Assembly (NCBI RefSeq): GCF_007992495.1
Contig: NZ_BKAJ01000033.1
Location: 124,001 to 188,000, forward strand
Source: Reyranella soli
Lineage (GTDB): Bacteria > Pseudomonadota > Alphaproteobacteria > Reyranellales > Reyranellaceae
Direction: 5' to 3'
DNA: 64,000 nt
Both the position numbers and the translations under genes were made by a program. Position 1 is the stretch's first letter. Each line of letters opens with the position of its first letter. Positions 23,883-33,299 of the stretch are shown here, piece by piece. Under the pieces are notes generated by a model. The model saw nothing but the letters and a program-made list of their open reading frames with translations. It searched no databases and had not been told where the DNA came from.

Positions 23883-24023
23883 TTACTCGTCGTCGAACAG
23901 GATGCGGCCCGCCGCCCCGTCGGGGTCGTCGTATTGGCCGTTGCGCAGCGCCCACAGGAACGCCGCCAGTGCCAGAAGGCCGAGCAGCAGGGCGGCGGGA
24001 ACCAGGATAAGCAGGCTATCCAT
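23883..24023 (-). CDS. ccoS: cbb3-type cytochrome oxidase assembly protein CcoS
   Basis: A 46-residue single-span protein starting MDSLLILVPAALLLGLLALAAFLWALRN, split by the usual Gly/Ala-rich helix, and ending GQYDDPDGAAGRILFDDE. The GQYDDPDGxAxRILFDD pattern after one helix is the CcoS/FixS signature. CcoS is needed to insert heme and copper cofactors into cbb3 oxidase. It overlaps the end of fixI by 8 bp, the usual arrangement. Confidence 0.9.
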   Translation of the reverse strand: MDSLLILVPAALLLGLLALAAFLWALRNGQYDDPDGAAGRILFDDE

Positions 24024-26376
24024 CGGTTTTCCTCCGCGAGCGTGGTGCGAGGCGCAGCGCGTTGCCGATGACCAGCAGCGAGGACGAGGACATGGCGACC
24101 GCCGCGACCAGCGGTGTCACTTCGCCCAGGATGGCGAGGGGCACGGCGCTCAGGTTGTAGAGCAGGGCGAGCGCCAGGTTCTGACGCATCAGCCGGCCGG
24201 CCCGCCGCGAGACGTCGACGATCTCGACGACACCGCGCAGCGCATCGCCCTGGAACACAGCGTCGGCGGCATTTTGCGTCGCCTCCGCCGCGGTGGACGG
24301 CGAGATCGAAGCATGGGCCGCCGCCAATGCCGGCGCATCGTTCAAGCCATCGCCGATCATCAGGACGCGCCGGCCTTCGGCGGCCAGCGACGCCAGGCGC
24401 TGGGCCTTGGCAGCCGGCGGGACTTCGGCGCGCCAGGCCGCCAGACCGACCTCGCGGGCGACGCGCGCCACTGCCGCCGGGCGATCGCCGGACAGCAGCT
24501 CGAGCGTGAGGCCGCGCTTGGCCAGGCGAGCGACGGTATCGACCGCGTCCGGCCGCAGGCGATCGGCGAAGGCCAGCCGCACCGGCGTCGCTCCAGGCCG
24601 CACGAACCACAATTCGGAATGACCGTCGTCCGGCGGATCGTTTATGCCGCAGAAGCGGGCCGAGCCCAGCCGGCTCTCGCCACACTCCAGGCCGAAACCG
24701 GCATGCTCCACCACGCCGTCGGCGGGTGTCGCGTCGGCAGTCGCGCGTAAGAGCGCCTGGGCCAGCGGATGGCGCGAGTTGGCGGCGATCGCCGCAGCCT
24801 GCCCCAGCATTGCGGGATCGTGGCCCGTGCCGACGAGCTCGGGGCGGCCCAACGTCAAGGTGCCGGTCTTGTCGAGGATCACGTGATCGGCGCCGGCCAC
24901 GCGCTCCAGCGCGGTCGGCGACAGCAGCAGCACGCCCTCGCCGAGCAGGCGCGTGCTGGCCACGACCTGCACCACCGGCACAGCGAGTGCCAGCGCACAG
25001 GGGCAGGTGATGATCAGCACGGCCGTAGCGACCAGCAGCGCGCGGTCCCAGGCAAGACCGCCCAGCAGCAGCCAGCCCAGGAAGGTCAGCAGTGCGGTCA
25101 AGTGAACGACCGGCGCGTAGGCGCGCGCCAGCCGGTCGGCGATGGCGACGAAGCGCGAACGGCCGCGCTCGGCCGCCTCGACCAGGCGGACGATCTCCGA
25201 CAGGAGCGTGCATTCGCCCGCCGCCGTGACGCGCACCCTGAGCGGCGTGCCGAGGTTGACCATGCCGGCGAACACCTGGGCGCCGAGCTCGACGGGCCGC
25301 GGCACGCTCTCGCCGCTCACCAGCGCGGTATCAAGCAGGGAGTGGCCGTCGGCGACGACGCCGTCCGCCGCCAGCCGCTCGCCGGCGGCGACCAGCAGCA
25401 TGTCGCCCGGCACGAGCTGGTCGACGCGCCGCGACTCCGTGCGGCCGTCGGCGGCGATCACGGTAGCGCTCCGCCCACTGAGCGCCAGCAGGGCCTGCAC
25501 CGCCTGGCGCGCCCGGCCACGCGCGCGCCTGTCGAGGTAGCGGCCGATCAGCAGGAAGAAGAGCAGCGTGATCGCCGAATCGAAATAGGCATGCTGCTCG
25601 CCGACCCACGCTTCGTGCAGGCTGACGACCGATGCCAGGGTGACGCCGATCGAGATCGGCACGTCCATGTTGGTGCGTCCCGCCTTGAGCGCGTTGACCG
25701 CCGAGCGAAAGAACGGCCGCCCGGTATAGGCGATGGCCGGCAGGGCGATGGCGGCCGACAGCCAATGGAACAGGGTGCGCGTGGCGTCGCCCATCGACCC
25801 GTCGTGGCCCGACCAGATGGCCACCGACAGCAGCATGACATTGGCCGCGGCGAACCCCGCCACGCCGAGGCAGCGCAGCAGGTCGCGCGTCTCGCGGTCG
25901 TCGTCGCCGATCGTTGCCGATGCCTGGAAGGGCGCCGGTCGGAAGCCGAGCGCGGCGACCAGCCCGACATGGGCATTGGCGTCGCTGGCGGGTCCGATCC
26001 AACGCAGCGCCAAGCGGCGCGTCGACAGATGGGCGCGGGCGCGATGGATCGCTGCGTTGCGGGCCAAGAGGCTTTCCAAAAGCCAGACGCAGGCGGCGCA
26101 ATCCAGGCCCTCTACCAGCAGGTCGAGCTCATGCTCGGTGTCGCCGGCGGACCGGCCGTAGCTTGCGAAATCGACGTCGAGCGGCACCGGCCGATGCGCC
26201 CTCTTGTCCTCGAGCCGCCGGTAGAACGCCGCAAGCCCGGCCGCGCCGATGATGGCGTGGGCGCTGGCGCAACCGGCGCAGCAGAACTCGCCCATCCCGC
26301 GGACTGTTTCGCCGCAATGGGCACAGGCACGAGCGGTGCGTGGTTCGGCCGGTGCGATGAGGGCGATGTCGCTCAT
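24016..26376 (-). CDS. fixI: Copper-translocating P1B-type ATPase FixI/CcoI
   Basis: A 786-residue ATPase for cbb3 oxidase copper supply. An N-terminal Cys-rich stretch (CAHCGETV, CCAGC) precedes a heavy-metal-binding domain with LDCAAC (Cys93/Cys96). Membrane helices follow, with the transport motif TCPCALA at 458-460. The phosphorylation site is DKTGTLT (Asp502), and the GDGLNDAPAL motif is near the end. The layout is FixI/CcoI rather than CopA, as also shown by ccoG and fixH upstream and ccoS downstream. It moves Cu(I) out of the cytoplasm for the CcoN active site. Start ATG overlaps the fixH stop. Confidence 0.95.
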   Translation of the reverse strand: MSDIALIAPAEPRTARACAHCGETVRGMGEFCCAGCASAHAIIGAAGLAAFYRRLEDKRAHRPVPLDVDFASYGRSAGDTEHELDLLVEGLDCAACVWLLESLLARNAAIHRARAHLSTRRLALRWIGPASDANAHVGLVAALGFRPAPFQASATIGDDDRETRDLLRCLGVAGFAAANVMLLSVAIWSGHDGSMGDATRTLFHWLSAAIALPAIAYTGRPFFRSAVNALKAGRTNMDVPISIGVTLASVVSLHEAWVGEQHAYFDSAITLLFFLLIGRYLDRRARGRARQAVQALLALSGRSATVIAADGRTESRRVDQLVPGDMLLVAAGERLAADGVVADGHSLLDTALVSGESVPRPVELGAQVFAGMVNLGTPLRVRVTAAGECTLLSEIVRLVEAAERGRSRFVAIADRLARAYAPVVHLTALLTFLGWLLLGGLAWDRALLVATAVLIITCPCALALAVPVVQVVASTRLLGEGVLLLSPTALERVAGADHVILDKTGTLTLGRPELVGTGHDPAMLGQAAAIAANSRHPLAQALLRATADATPADGVVEHAGFGLECGESRLGSARFCGINDPPDDGHSELWFVRPGATPVRLAFADRLRPDAVDTVARLAKRGLTLELLSGDRPAAVARVAREVGLAAWRAEVPPAAKAQRLASLAAEGRRVLMIGDGLNDAPALAAAHASISPSTAAEATQNAADAVFQGDALRGVVEIVDVSRRAGRLMRQNLALALLYNLSAVPLAILGEVTPLVAAVAMSSSSLLVIGNALRLAPRSRRKTDG

Positions 26377-26846
26377 CTCAGGAACATCCGCCGCGTCAGC
26401 GCATAGCGTTCGCCGTGGTGCTCGACCACGATGTCGACATCCCAGTTGCCGCGCGCCGGCAACTCGACATGGCCCGCAAAGCGGCCGATGTCGATGGCGT
26501 CCATCGTCACCGCCAACGGCCGCTGTTTCTCGACCGGACGGATCAACTCGACCTCGATGCGGGGGCCGCCGAGCGGCTGGCCGGCGGCGTCAAAAGCCGC
26601 GACTTCCAGGCGGTTCGCGGCGGGATGCCATGCGGTATCGATGCGCCAGCCCAACGCATCGCGGCTCTTCTGCGCTTCGACGACGGCGTTGTAGTTCAGC
26701 CCGCGGTCGCGCGGCTTGGCGGTGTAGAGCCCCGAGAAGGAGCCGACGGCCAGCCAGATCATGGTGGCGTTCACGGCAACGACCAGGGCGAAGCCCGCGA
26801 CGAACAGCCAGGGGATGTAGCGGCTGCGCAGAGCAATGGCGGTCAT
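26373..26846 (-). CDS. fixH: FixH family protein of the cbb3 assembly operon
   Basis: A 157-residue protein with one N-terminal membrane helix (IPWLFVAGFALVVAVNATMIW), followed by a periplasmic domain. The helix ending with YTAKPRDRGLNYN matches the FixH/CcoH family. The C-terminal part is beta-rich and ends LTRRMFLR. CcoH is a stable cbb3 subunit in some species and needed for assembly or stability. I chose ATG 26846 on the family N terminus; the stop overlaps fixI by ATGA. Confidence 0.92.
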   Translation of the reverse strand: MTAIALRSRYIPWLFVAGFALVVAVNATMIWLAVGSFSGLYTAKPRDRGLNYNAVVEAQKSRDALGWRIDTAWHPAANRLEVAAFDAAGQPLGGPRIEVELIRPVEKQRPLAVTMDAIDIGRFAGHVELPARGNWDVDIVVEHHGERYALTRRMFLR

Positions 26847-26856
26847 TGGCGGGCTC

Positions 26857-28308
26857 CTATCGCTCGGGTCCGATGAACACCGCGCCATGCGATGCGCGGA
26901 CGAAGCCGGCGGCATCGCGGATGACGAAGTCGATCGCGTGCGAACCGGCCCGCGCCGCCGACGCCGGAACGGTCACGAAGACGCGGAACGTTCCGACGGC
27001 GTCGGGATGGACGACCAGGCTCGATAGGGTCTCGGTCCCGATGGTGCCGAGGCGTGCCTCCGGCAAGCCGTCGAGCGCCAGTGCGAAGCTCTGTTCGCTG
27101 CGCCGCTTGTTCAGGATCTTTACAGTATAGGCGTTGCGGATACTGCCGTCGGACAGACGCACGAAGTTCGGGCTGCGGTCGCGCTGGACCGTCAGCTCGG
27201 CCTCGCTTCGCGACAGGAAGGCGGCCAGCATGAAGGCCGCCACCAGGCCGAACAGCAGACCATAGAGCAGCGTCCGTGCGCGCAACGGCCGCCATGCTGC
27301 GCTGGCGCCGCGCTCCTTGGCTTGCTGATCGGCGAGCGTGTCCCAGCGGATCAGGTCGCGCGGGCGGCCGACCTTGGTCATGGTCTGGGTGCAGGCGTCG
27401 ATGCACAGGCCGCAGCCGATACATTCGATCTGCTGGCCATCGCGGATGTCGATGCCGGTCGGGCAGACCGCGACGCAGAGCGAGCAGTCGATGCAGTCGC
27501 CGCGGCCCTGCCAGTCGTCGCCCGCCTTCTGCTTGCCGCGCGGTTCGCCGCGCCATTTCTGGTAGGTGACGATGACGCTCTGCTCATCGAGCATCGCCGC
27601 CTGGAAGCGCGGCCAGGGGCACATATAGGTGCAGAACTGCTCGCGCGCCCAGCCGGCCAGCGTGTAGGTTGTGGCGGTGAGCAGGCCGACGAAGAAGTAG
27701 ACTTCGAGCGACGCTTCGCCGGTGAAGATCTTGGCGAGAGCCGACGGCGCGTCGACGAAGTAGAAGACCCAGGCGCCGCCGGTGGCGGCGGCGATGGCGA
27801 TCCAGGCGGTGTGCTTCAATCCCTTGCGCAATGCCTTGCCGACCGACATCGGCGCGCGGTCGAGCCGCATGCGCTGGTTGCGGTCGCCCTCGATCAGGCG
27901 CTCGACCTGCATGAAGAGGTCGGTCCACACGGTCTGGGGGCAGGCGAAGCCGCACCAGACGCGGCCGAACAGCGAGGTCGCCAGGAACAGGCCGATGGCG
28001 CCCAGGATCAGGAGGCCGGTGACGAAATAGACTTCCTGCGGCCAGATCACGACATCGAAGAACCAGCCGCGCCGGCCGTCGAGGTCGATCAGGATGGCCT
28101 GGTCGGGCGCGCCGGGCCCGCGATCCCAGCGCAGCCACGGCACGAGGTAGTAGACGCCGAGCAGCAGCAGGAGGGCGGCCCACTTGATGCGCCGCCATTG
28201 CCCGCCGACGGCGCGCGGATAGACCTTGATGCGCTTGAGATAGAGCGGCACCTCGGCCTTGCGCTGACGCAGCGAGACCGCATCGTCGTCCTTGAGGTCG
28301 GCATCCAT
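26857..28308 (-). CDS. ccoG: Cytochrome c oxidase accessory protein CcoG (FixG), 4Fe-4S ferredoxin type
   Basis: A 483-residue membrane protein with about five helices and two cytoplasmic 4Fe-4S cluster motifs (CIDCSLCVAVCPTGID and CIGCGLCIDACTQTM at about residues 270-310). The N-terminal half has GRVWCGFACPQTVWTDLFM and FCTYMCPWPRFQ. The C-terminal domain is Ig-like and periplasmic. CcoG reduces Cu(II) to Cu(I) for delivery to cbb3 oxidase. It begins 8 bp after ccoP and leads the GHIS part of the cluster. Confidence 0.95.
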   Translation of the reverse strand: MDADLKDDDAVSLRQRKAEVPLYLKRIKVYPRAVGGQWRRIKWAALLLLLGVYYLVPWLRWDRGPGAPDQAILIDLDGRRGWFFDVVIWPQEVYFVTGLLILGAIGLFLATSLFGRVWCGFACPQTVWTDLFMQVERLIEGDRNQRMRLDRAPMSVGKALRKGLKHTAWIAIAAATGGAWVFYFVDAPSALAKIFTGEASLEVYFFVGLLTATTYTLAGWAREQFCTYMCPWPRFQAAMLDEQSVIVTYQKWRGEPRGKQKAGDDWQGRGDCIDCSLCVAVCPTGIDIRDGQQIECIGCGLCIDACTQTMTKVGRPRDLIRWDTLADQQAKERGASAAWRPLRARTLLYGLLFGLVAAFMLAAFLSRSEAELTVQRDRSPNFVRLSDGSIRNAYTVKILNKRRSEQSFALALDGLPEARLGTIGTETLSSLVVHPDAVGTFRVFVTVPASAARAGSHAIDFVIRDAAGFVRASHGAVFIGPER

Positions 28309-28315
28309 CGCGCGC

Positions 28316-29176
28316 TCAGCGACCGCCGCCCAGCGAGTGGACGTAGATTGCCAGCATCTTGAGGGTGGCCTCGTCGAGCCGCCCGCTCCAGGCCGGCATG
28401 CTGCCGTTGCGGGCGTAGAAGATCGAACGGTAGATCGAGTTGCGGTCGCCGCCGTACAGCCAGATGCCGTCGGTCAGGTTGGGCGCGCCCAGCTCCTGGT
28501 TGCCCTTGCCGTCGGGCTGGTGGCAGGCGGCGCACTGCTCCTGCCAGATCTTGGCACCCTCCGCCGTGGCCTGGCCGCGGCCCGAGAGGCTCATCACATA
28601 GTCGGTCACGGCGGCGACCTGCGTACCGGTCAGCAGGCCGTCGACGCCGAACTTCGGCATCATCGACTGGCGCGACTGGTCGTCTGCGTTGCGGATGCCG
28701 TGTTGGATGGTGGCGTAGAGCTGGTCGATCTTGCCACCCCACAGCCAGTCGTCATCGACCAGGTTGGGGAAGCCGGTGTTGCCGGCGCCGCCCGCACCAT
28801 GGCACTGCATGCAGTTGGTCTGGAAAGCCGAACGGCCACCGGCCATGGCGAAGGCAAGGAGTGATGGATCCTTGCGGATTTCTTGGAGCGATGCCGAGCG
28901 AATGCGCTCGACGAGGGCGCCGCGGTCCTTGGCTTGTGCATCGAGCTGGCGCACGAGGTCGGCCCGGTTGGTCTGGCCGAGCAGGCCCTGTGTATGGCTG
29001 TTGATCCACGGCCACGACGGATAGAGCACGCAGTAGACGATGGCGAACACGATGGTGGCGTAGAAGGTGTAGACCCACCAGGTCGGCAGCGGCGTGTTGA
29101 GCTCCTTCACGCCGTCCCACTCGTGGCCGGTCGTATCCTGGCCGGAGAGGGCGTCCTTCTCGATCTTGGTCGGCAT
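28316..29176 (-). CDS. ccoP: cbb3-type cytochrome c oxidase subunit III (CcoP, diheme)
   Basis: A 286-residue membrane-anchored diheme cytochrome c. The N terminus (GHEWDGVKELNTPLPTWW) and a helix near 35-55 are characteristic of CcoP. The two heme c sites are NCMQCH (Cys122, Cys125, His126) and QCAACH (Cys215, Cys218, His219), with methionine ligand motifs downstream. It passes electrons from periplasmic cytochrome c to CcoO. It starts just downstream of ccoQ. Confidence 0.96.
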   Translation of the reverse strand: MPTKIEKDALSGQDTTGHEWDGVKELNTPLPTWWVYTFYATIVFAIVYCVLYPSWPWINSHTQGLLGQTNRADLVRQLDAQAKDRGALVERIRSASLQEIRKDPSLLAFAMAGGRSAFQTNCMQCHGAGGAGNTGFPNLVDDDWLWGGKIDQLYATIQHGIRNADDQSRQSMMPKFGVDGLLTGTQVAAVTDYVMSLSGRGQATAEGAKIWQEQCAACHQPDGKGNQELGAPNLTDGIWLYGGDRNSIYRSIFYARNGSMPAWSGRLDEATLKMLAIYVHSLGGGR

Positions 29177-29180
29177 GGCG

Positions 29181-29333
29181 TCAGTTCTCGTCGTTGAGCG
29201 GGATGTTGGCGTCCTGCTCGAAGCGGCGGCGATTGGCCGGCCGCCAAGCCCAGCGCGCGATGCCGGCGAAGATCAGAACCGCCCAGATGGTCCAGGCCGA
29301 TGCAAGGATCTGGTGAAGGGCTTCGAGAGCCAT
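29181..29333 (-). CDS. ccoQ: cbb3-type cytochrome oxidase small subunit CcoQ
   Basis: A 50-residue single-helix protein from ATG 29333: MALEALHQILASAWTIWAVL leads into FAGIARWAWRPANRRRF and an acidic DANIPLNDEN tail. The helix followed by W-x-x-W-R-P-x-x-R-x-x-F-E-x-x-A is the CcoQ/FixQ pattern. It stabilises the interaction of CcoP with the CcoNO core. Position between ccoO and ccoP confirms the call. Confidence 0.92.
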   Translation of the reverse strand: MALEALHQILASAWTIWAVLIFAGIARWAWRPANRRRFEQDANIPLNDEN

Positions 29334-29342
29334 GCTCGTCTC

Positions 29343-30068
29343 CTATTGCCGCAGCCGCTCGGGTGGCAGGTCGCCGAAACTCACCAGCGTGCCCAGCATC
29401 TGCAGGTAGGCCACCAGCGCATCCATCTCGGTGAGGCCCTCGGCCTGGCCGTTGGCCTTGCCGACCACCGCGCGCGGGTAGCGCTTCAGCAGGGCCGTCG
29501 GATCGGCGTCCGGATCGGCCTGGGCCAGAAGATCGGCGCGGGCATTGGCGATCATCTCGTCGCTGTAGGGCGTGCCCGCTGCGCGCATCGCCTTCAGGTG
29601 CTGCGCGATGTCGGCGTACTCGAGCTTGCGTTCGGCGAGGGCCGGATAGGCCGGCATGATGCTCTCCGGCACCACTGCGCGCGGCGAGACGAGGTGGGCG
29701 ACATGCCAGTCGTTGGAGTAGCGGCCCCCGACGCGCGCCAAGTCGGGGCCGGTGCGCTTGGAGCCCCACTGGAACGGCTTGTCGTACATGCTCTCGGCGG
29801 CGAGGCTGTAGTGGCCGTAGCGCTCGACCTCGTCCTTGAAGGGGCGGATCTGCTGGCTGTGGCAGGTGTAGCAGCCTTCGCGGACGTAGATGTTGCGACC
29901 CAGCAGCTCGAGCGGCGTGTAGGGCCGCATGCCGTCGACGCGCTCGATCGTGGTCTCGATGGTAAACAGCGGGATGATCTGCACCAGACCGCCGATCGAG
30001 ACGGTGATCAGGGTCAGCACCACCATCAGGATGACGTTCTTCTCGATCGTCTCGTGACGCATGAACAT
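29343..30068 (-). CDS. ccoO: cbb3-type cytochrome c oxidase subunit II (CcoO, monoheme)
   Basis: A 241-residue cytochrome c subunit starting [13 protein letters not shown], with an N-terminal membrane helix (about 11-35). The heme site is [12 protein letters not shown] (Cys66, Cys69, His70). The typical [19 protein letters not shown] leads into it. A methionine ligand is likely in [11 protein letters not shown]. It relays electrons from CcoP to the CcoN heme b. Ten bp separate it from ccoN. Confidence 0.96.
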   Translation of the reverse strand: MFMRHETIEKNVILMVVLTLITVSIGGLVQIIPLFTIETTIERVDGMRPYTPLELLGRNIYVREGCYTCHSQQIRPFKDEVERYGHYSLAAESMYDKPFQWGSKRTGPDLARVGGRYSNDWHVAHLVSPRAVVPESIMPAYPALAERKLEYADIAQHLKAMRAAGTPYSDEMIANARADLLAQADPDADPTALLKRYPRAVVGKANGQAEGLTEMDALVAYLQMLGTLVSFGDLPPERLRQ

Positions 30069-30078
30069 CGATCGCCTC

Positions 30079-31539
30079 CTAAGCCGCGATGGCCCGGGGC
30101 GCCGCGACGGCGGAGGCCGAGACCTCGCCGCGTATGGTGCGCCACATGTTGTAGGCCATGATCAGGCCGCCGCTCAGGAAGAACAGGCCTCCCAGCAGGC
30201 GGATCATGTAGAAGGGCTGCATCGCCGCCACCGTCTCGACGAACGAGTACTGCAGGAAGCCCAGCTCGTCGTAGGCGCGCCACATCAGCCCCTGCATGAT
30301 GCCGCTCACCCACATCGCGGTGATGTAGAGGACGATGCCGAGCGTGGCGATCCAGTAGTGCCAGCTGATCAGCCGCACCGACCACATGGCCGGCCGGTTC
30401 CACATCTTCGGTGTCAGATAGTAGAGCGTGCCGAACACGATGAAGGCGACCCAACCCAGCGCGCCGGAATGGACGTGCCCGATCGTCCAGTCGGTGTAGT
30501 GGCTGAGCGAGTTCACCGCCTTGATCGACATGACCGGCCCCTCGAAGGTGGCCATGCCGTAGAAGCCCACCGCGGTCACCGAGAAGCGCAGGCCGGGATC
30601 GGTGCGCAGCTTGTCCCACGCGCCGCTCAAGGTCATGAGGCCGTTGATCATGCCGCCCCAGCTCGGCATCCACAGCATGACCGAGAACACCATGCCGAGC
30701 GTCTGCGCCCAGTCCGGCAGCGACGTGTAATGCAGATGGTGCGGGCCGGCCCAGATGTAGAGGAACACCAGGGACCAGAAGTGGATGATCGACAGCCGGT
30801 ACGAGTAGATCGGCCGGTTCGCCGCCTTGGGGATGTAGTAGTACATCATCCCGAGGAAGGCCGCGGTCAGGAAGAAGCCGACGGCGTTGTGGCCGTACCA
30901 CCACTGGATCATCGCATCCTGCACGCCCGACCAGGCGCCGTAGCTCTTGCTGCCGGTGATCGACACCGGCACCGCGAGGTTGTTGACGATGTGCAGCATC
31001 GCGATGGTGATGATGAAGGCGAGGTAGAACCAGTTGGCGACGTAGATGTGCGGCTCCTCGCGCTTCAGCACGGTGCCGAGATAGGCCACGAGATAGGCGA
31101 CCCACACGATCGTCAGCCACAGGTCGATGAACCATTCGGGCTCGGCGTACTCCTTGCTCTGGGTGATGCCGAGCAGGTAGCTGGCCGCCGCCGTGACGAT
31201 GAAGAACTGGTAACCCAGCAGCACGAACCAGCCGAGCGGCGCGCCGCCGAACAGGCGGGCGCGGCAGGTCCGTTGCACGACGTGGAACGCCGTGCCGATC
31301 AGCGCCGTGCCGCCGAAGGCAAAGATCGCCGCCGACGTGTGCAGCGGGCGCAGGCGACCGAACGTCAGGTACTGGCTGTCGAAGGAGAGCTGCGGCCACA
31401 CGAGCTGGGCTGCGATCACGACGCCGGCGAGGAAGGCCACGACGCCCCAGAACATGGTGAGCACCACGGCGGCGCGGATGACGTCTTCGACGTATCGCGG
31501 TCCGCGATGGTCGGCGCGCGCGACGGCTAGGCTGGACAT
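30079..31539 (-). CDS. ccoN: cbb3-type cytochrome c oxidase subunit I (CcoN)
   Basis: A 486-residue catalytic subunit with twelve predicted helices. It binds low-spin heme b and the heme b3-CuB centre, where oxygen is reduced to water with proton pumping. It includes [21 protein letters not shown] with the low-spin heme ligand near residue 80, [13 protein letters not shown] with a CuB ligand, and [26 protein letters not shown] 31539 follows an SD (GGGAGAG) at 6 bp; a GTG four codons upstream is inside that SD and unlikely. An FNR/FixK box lies 57 bp upstream. Confidence 0.96.
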   Translation of the reverse strand: MSSLAVARADHRGPRYVEDVIRAAVVLTMFWGVVAFLAGVVIAAQLVWPQLSFDSQYLTFGRLRPLHTSAAIFAFGGTALIGTAFHVVQRTCRARLFGGAPLGWFVLLGYQFFIVTAAASYLLGITQSKEYAEPEWFIDLWLTIVWVAYLVAYLGTVLKREEPHIYVANWFYLAFIITIAMLHIVNNLAVPVSITGSKSYGAWSGVQDAMIQWWYGHNAVGFFLTAAFLGMMYYYIPKAANRPIYSYRLSIIHFWSLVFLYIWAGPHHLHYTSLPDWAQTLGMVFSVMLWMPSWGGMINGLMTLSGAWDKLRTDPGLRFSVTAVGFYGMATFEGPVMSIKAVNSLSHYTDWTIGHVHSGALGWVAFIVFGTLYYLTPKMWNRPAMWSVRLISWHYWIATLGIVLYITAMWVSGIMQGLMWRAYDELGFLQYSFVETVAAMQPFYMIRLLGGLFFLSGGLIMAYNMWRTIRGEVSASAVAAPRAIAA

Positions 31540-31595
31540 CTTCTCTCCCACGGCTGTGTCGCGATGAGGTCTACGAGGCGTGCCCCCGCGCCTCC

Positions 31596-31609
31596 TTGAT
31601 CTGGGTCAA
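31596..31609. promoter_or_regulatory. FNR/FixK box between ccoN and the DUF2189 gene
   Basis: TTGATCTGGGTCAA matches TTGAT-N4-RTCAA. It lies 57 bp upstream of ccoN (minus) and 52 bp upstream of the divergent membrane protein at 31661 (plus), so one site may serve both, as expected for oxygen control of the cbb3 operon. Confidence 0.87.
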
Positions 31610-31660
31610 GGACCGCGGCCACGCGAGGCGGTGGATTCGCAGGCAACAGGAGGAAACTGC

Positions 31661-32452
31661 ATGAGCGACACGATTGCCGTGTTCCCTGCGCAACCGCGCA
31701 TCCGCCAGGTCGCCGTCGACCGCGCCTGGTCGTGGCTCGGCGCCGGTTGGCGTGATCTCTGGATGGCGCCTCTGCACAGCCTCGCCTTCGGCGCCGCCGC
31801 TGTCATCGCGGGCTGGCTGGTCATCGCGCTGCTGCTGTGGCGCGATCTGCCGTATCTCGTGCTGCCGATCAGTGCCGGGTTCTTCTTCGTCGGTCCGTTC
31901 ATGGCGGTCGGCCTCTACGAGATCAGCCGCCGACTCGAGAACGGGCTGCTGGTCGACGCCGAATCGACCTTCCTCGCCTGGCGGCGCAACCCCGACCAGA
32001 TCGCCCTGATGGGCACCGTGCTGTTGCTGCTGCATCTCGCCTGGATGCGCGCGGCCCAGCTGCTGTTTGCCTTGTTCGACTGGCGCACCGTGCCGTCGTG
32101 GGGCCATTTCCTCGATCTCGCCTGGTATTCGGCGCGCAACCTGCCGTTCCTCGCGATCGGCGTAACAATCGGTGCAAGCCTGGCGGCGCTCGCCTTCGCC
32201 ATCGGCGCCTTCTCGATGCCCTATCTGCTCGATCGTCGCGATGCCAACCTGTTCGAGGCGATCGCCACATCGGTCGCTGCGGTGCGTCTCAACCTGCGGC
32301 CGATGCTGCTGTGGGCCGGCCTGATCGTCGTGCTGGTGGCGCTGGCCATGGTGCCGGGCCTGCTCGGCCTGGTCATCGTTCTGCCGGTGGTGGCGCATGC
32401 GAGCTGGCACGCCTATCGAGACATCGTGCGTTTCCCGCCGGGCGACGCCTGA
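31661..32452 (+). CDS. DUF2189 family integral membrane protein
   Basis: A 263-residue membrane protein with about six helices. It opens MSDTIAVFPAQPRIRQVAVDRAWSWL and shows WRDLWMAPLHSLAFG, GPFMAVGLYEISRRLE and, near the C terminus, HASWHAYRDIV; this is the DUF2189 pattern. Function is unknown, but the family often lies beside cbb3 oxidase genes in alphaproteobacteria, and here it shares the FNR box with ccoN. A strong SD (AGGAGG) sits before ATG 31661. Confidence 0.87.
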   Translation: MSDTIAVFPAQPRIRQVAVDRAWSWLGAGWRDLWMAPLHSLAFGAAAVIAGWLVIALLLWRDLPYLVLPISAGFFFVGPFMAVGLYEISRRLENGLLVDAESTFLAWRRNPDQIALMGTVLLLLHLAWMRAAQLLFALFDWRTVPSWGHFLDLAWYSARNLPFLAIGVTIGASLAALAFAIGAFSMPYLLDRRDANLFEAIATSVAAVRLNLRPMLLWAGLIVVLVALAMVPGLLGLVIVLPVVAHASWHAYRDIVRFPPGDA

Positions 32453-32461
32453 CGCCGATCG

Positions 32462-33193
32462 TCAGAGGCGTTGGCTTGCCAGCCCCAGCATCATCAGGCC
32501 GTTGACGACCAGCAGCGGCGTCGCAACCCAGTGCGCGATGCCGCGCAGCCGGCGACGCAGCAACAGGCCGAGCCAGCCCACGCCAATCAGCGCCGGCATG
32601 GTGCCGAGCCCGAATGCCAACATCGCGATCGCGCCATCGCGGGCGCCGCCCGTTCCCGCCGCGGCGGCCAGCGCGCCATAGAGCAAACCGCAGGGCAGCA
32701 AGCCCAGCACCAGGCCGAGGGCATAGCGGCCGGCCGAATGGCGTGAAGCGCTGAGCGGCAAGGCAAAGCGCGTGACGAGACGTGAAAGAGGAGAGGCGGC
32801 ACCCAGCGCCAGGCCGAGCGCTTGCAGGATCATCAGCAGCGCGCCGAGCACCAGCAACCCGGCCGACAGCCAGGCGAAACCGGTAGTCGCGGCAAACAGC
32901 GCGGTCGCCGCACCGGCAACCGCCCCGAGCGCGCTGTAGGTCGTGAGGCGGCCGAGGTGATAGGGCAGAAGCGCGGCGCCGGCGAGGCGTTGCCATTCAC
33001 CGTATTTGCCCCGTGCGTGCTCGCTGTCGGCGACGACCTGCCCCAGCACGAAGGGACCGCACATGCCGACGCAGTGCACCAGGCTGCCGGCGAGGCCGGC
33101 CAGCAGCAGGGCCAGCGGCAGGCCAGGCGACAACGACGCCAGCACATGCAGCTTCTCGCCGCAGAGCGCGGTGAAGTAGGCGATCACCTCCAT
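32462..33193 (-). CDS. Sulfite exporter TauE/SafE-like (COG2836) membrane protein
   Basis: A 243-residue membrane protein with about six helices. It has a metal-binding-like HCVGMCGPFV motif near the N terminus (after helix 1) and GLLPCGLLYGALAAAA near the middle. These motifs define the SafE/DsbD-like family found beside cbb3 genes, where members are suspected to help copper handling or cytochrome maturation. The protein starts 35 bp from an FNR box at 33228-33241, which also faces the usp gene. Convergent with the DUF2189 gene (9-bp gap). Confidence 0.85.
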   Translation of the reverse strand: MEVIAYFTALCGEKLHVLASLSPGLPLALLLAGLAGSLVHCVGMCGPFVLGQVVADSEHARGKYGEWQRLAGAALLPYHLGRLTTYSALGAVAGAATALFAATTGFAWLSAGLLVLGALLMILQALGLALGAASPLSRLVTRFALPLSASRHSAGRYALGLVLGLLPCGLLYGALAAAAGTGGARDGAIAMLAFGLGTMPALIGVGWLGLLLRRRLRGIAHWVATPLLVVNGLMMLGLASQRL

Positions 33194-33227
33194 CGTTGAT
33201 ACCTACCGCCGCGTCTGTGGGCCGTTC

Positions 33228-33241
33228 TTGACCTGGGTCAA
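33228..33241. promoter_or_regulatory. FNR/FixK box between the SafE-like gene and usp
   Basis: TTGACCTGGGTCAA is a perfect inverted repeat of the half-site TTGAC and matches the FNR/FixK consensus. It is 35 bp upstream of the minus-strand SafE-like start and 59 bp upstream of the plus-strand universal stress protein gene. Confidence 0.83.
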
Positions 33242-33299
33242 GGCCGCAGGATACGGGCCGCGACATTGTCCGGTCCATCGCGCCAAATCGGGGACCGAC

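Noticed and set aside
24016-25213. Long opposite-frame open reading frames across fixI, ccoN, lhr and the molybdenum hydroxylase gene
   Set aside because: High GC and strong third-position bias open long shadow frames; their translations are Arg/Ala-rich without motifs.
31542-31551. GTG start four codons upstream of ccoN
   Set aside because: It lies within the Shine-Dalgarno region for the ATG at 31539, and family N termini begin at MSS-like positions.
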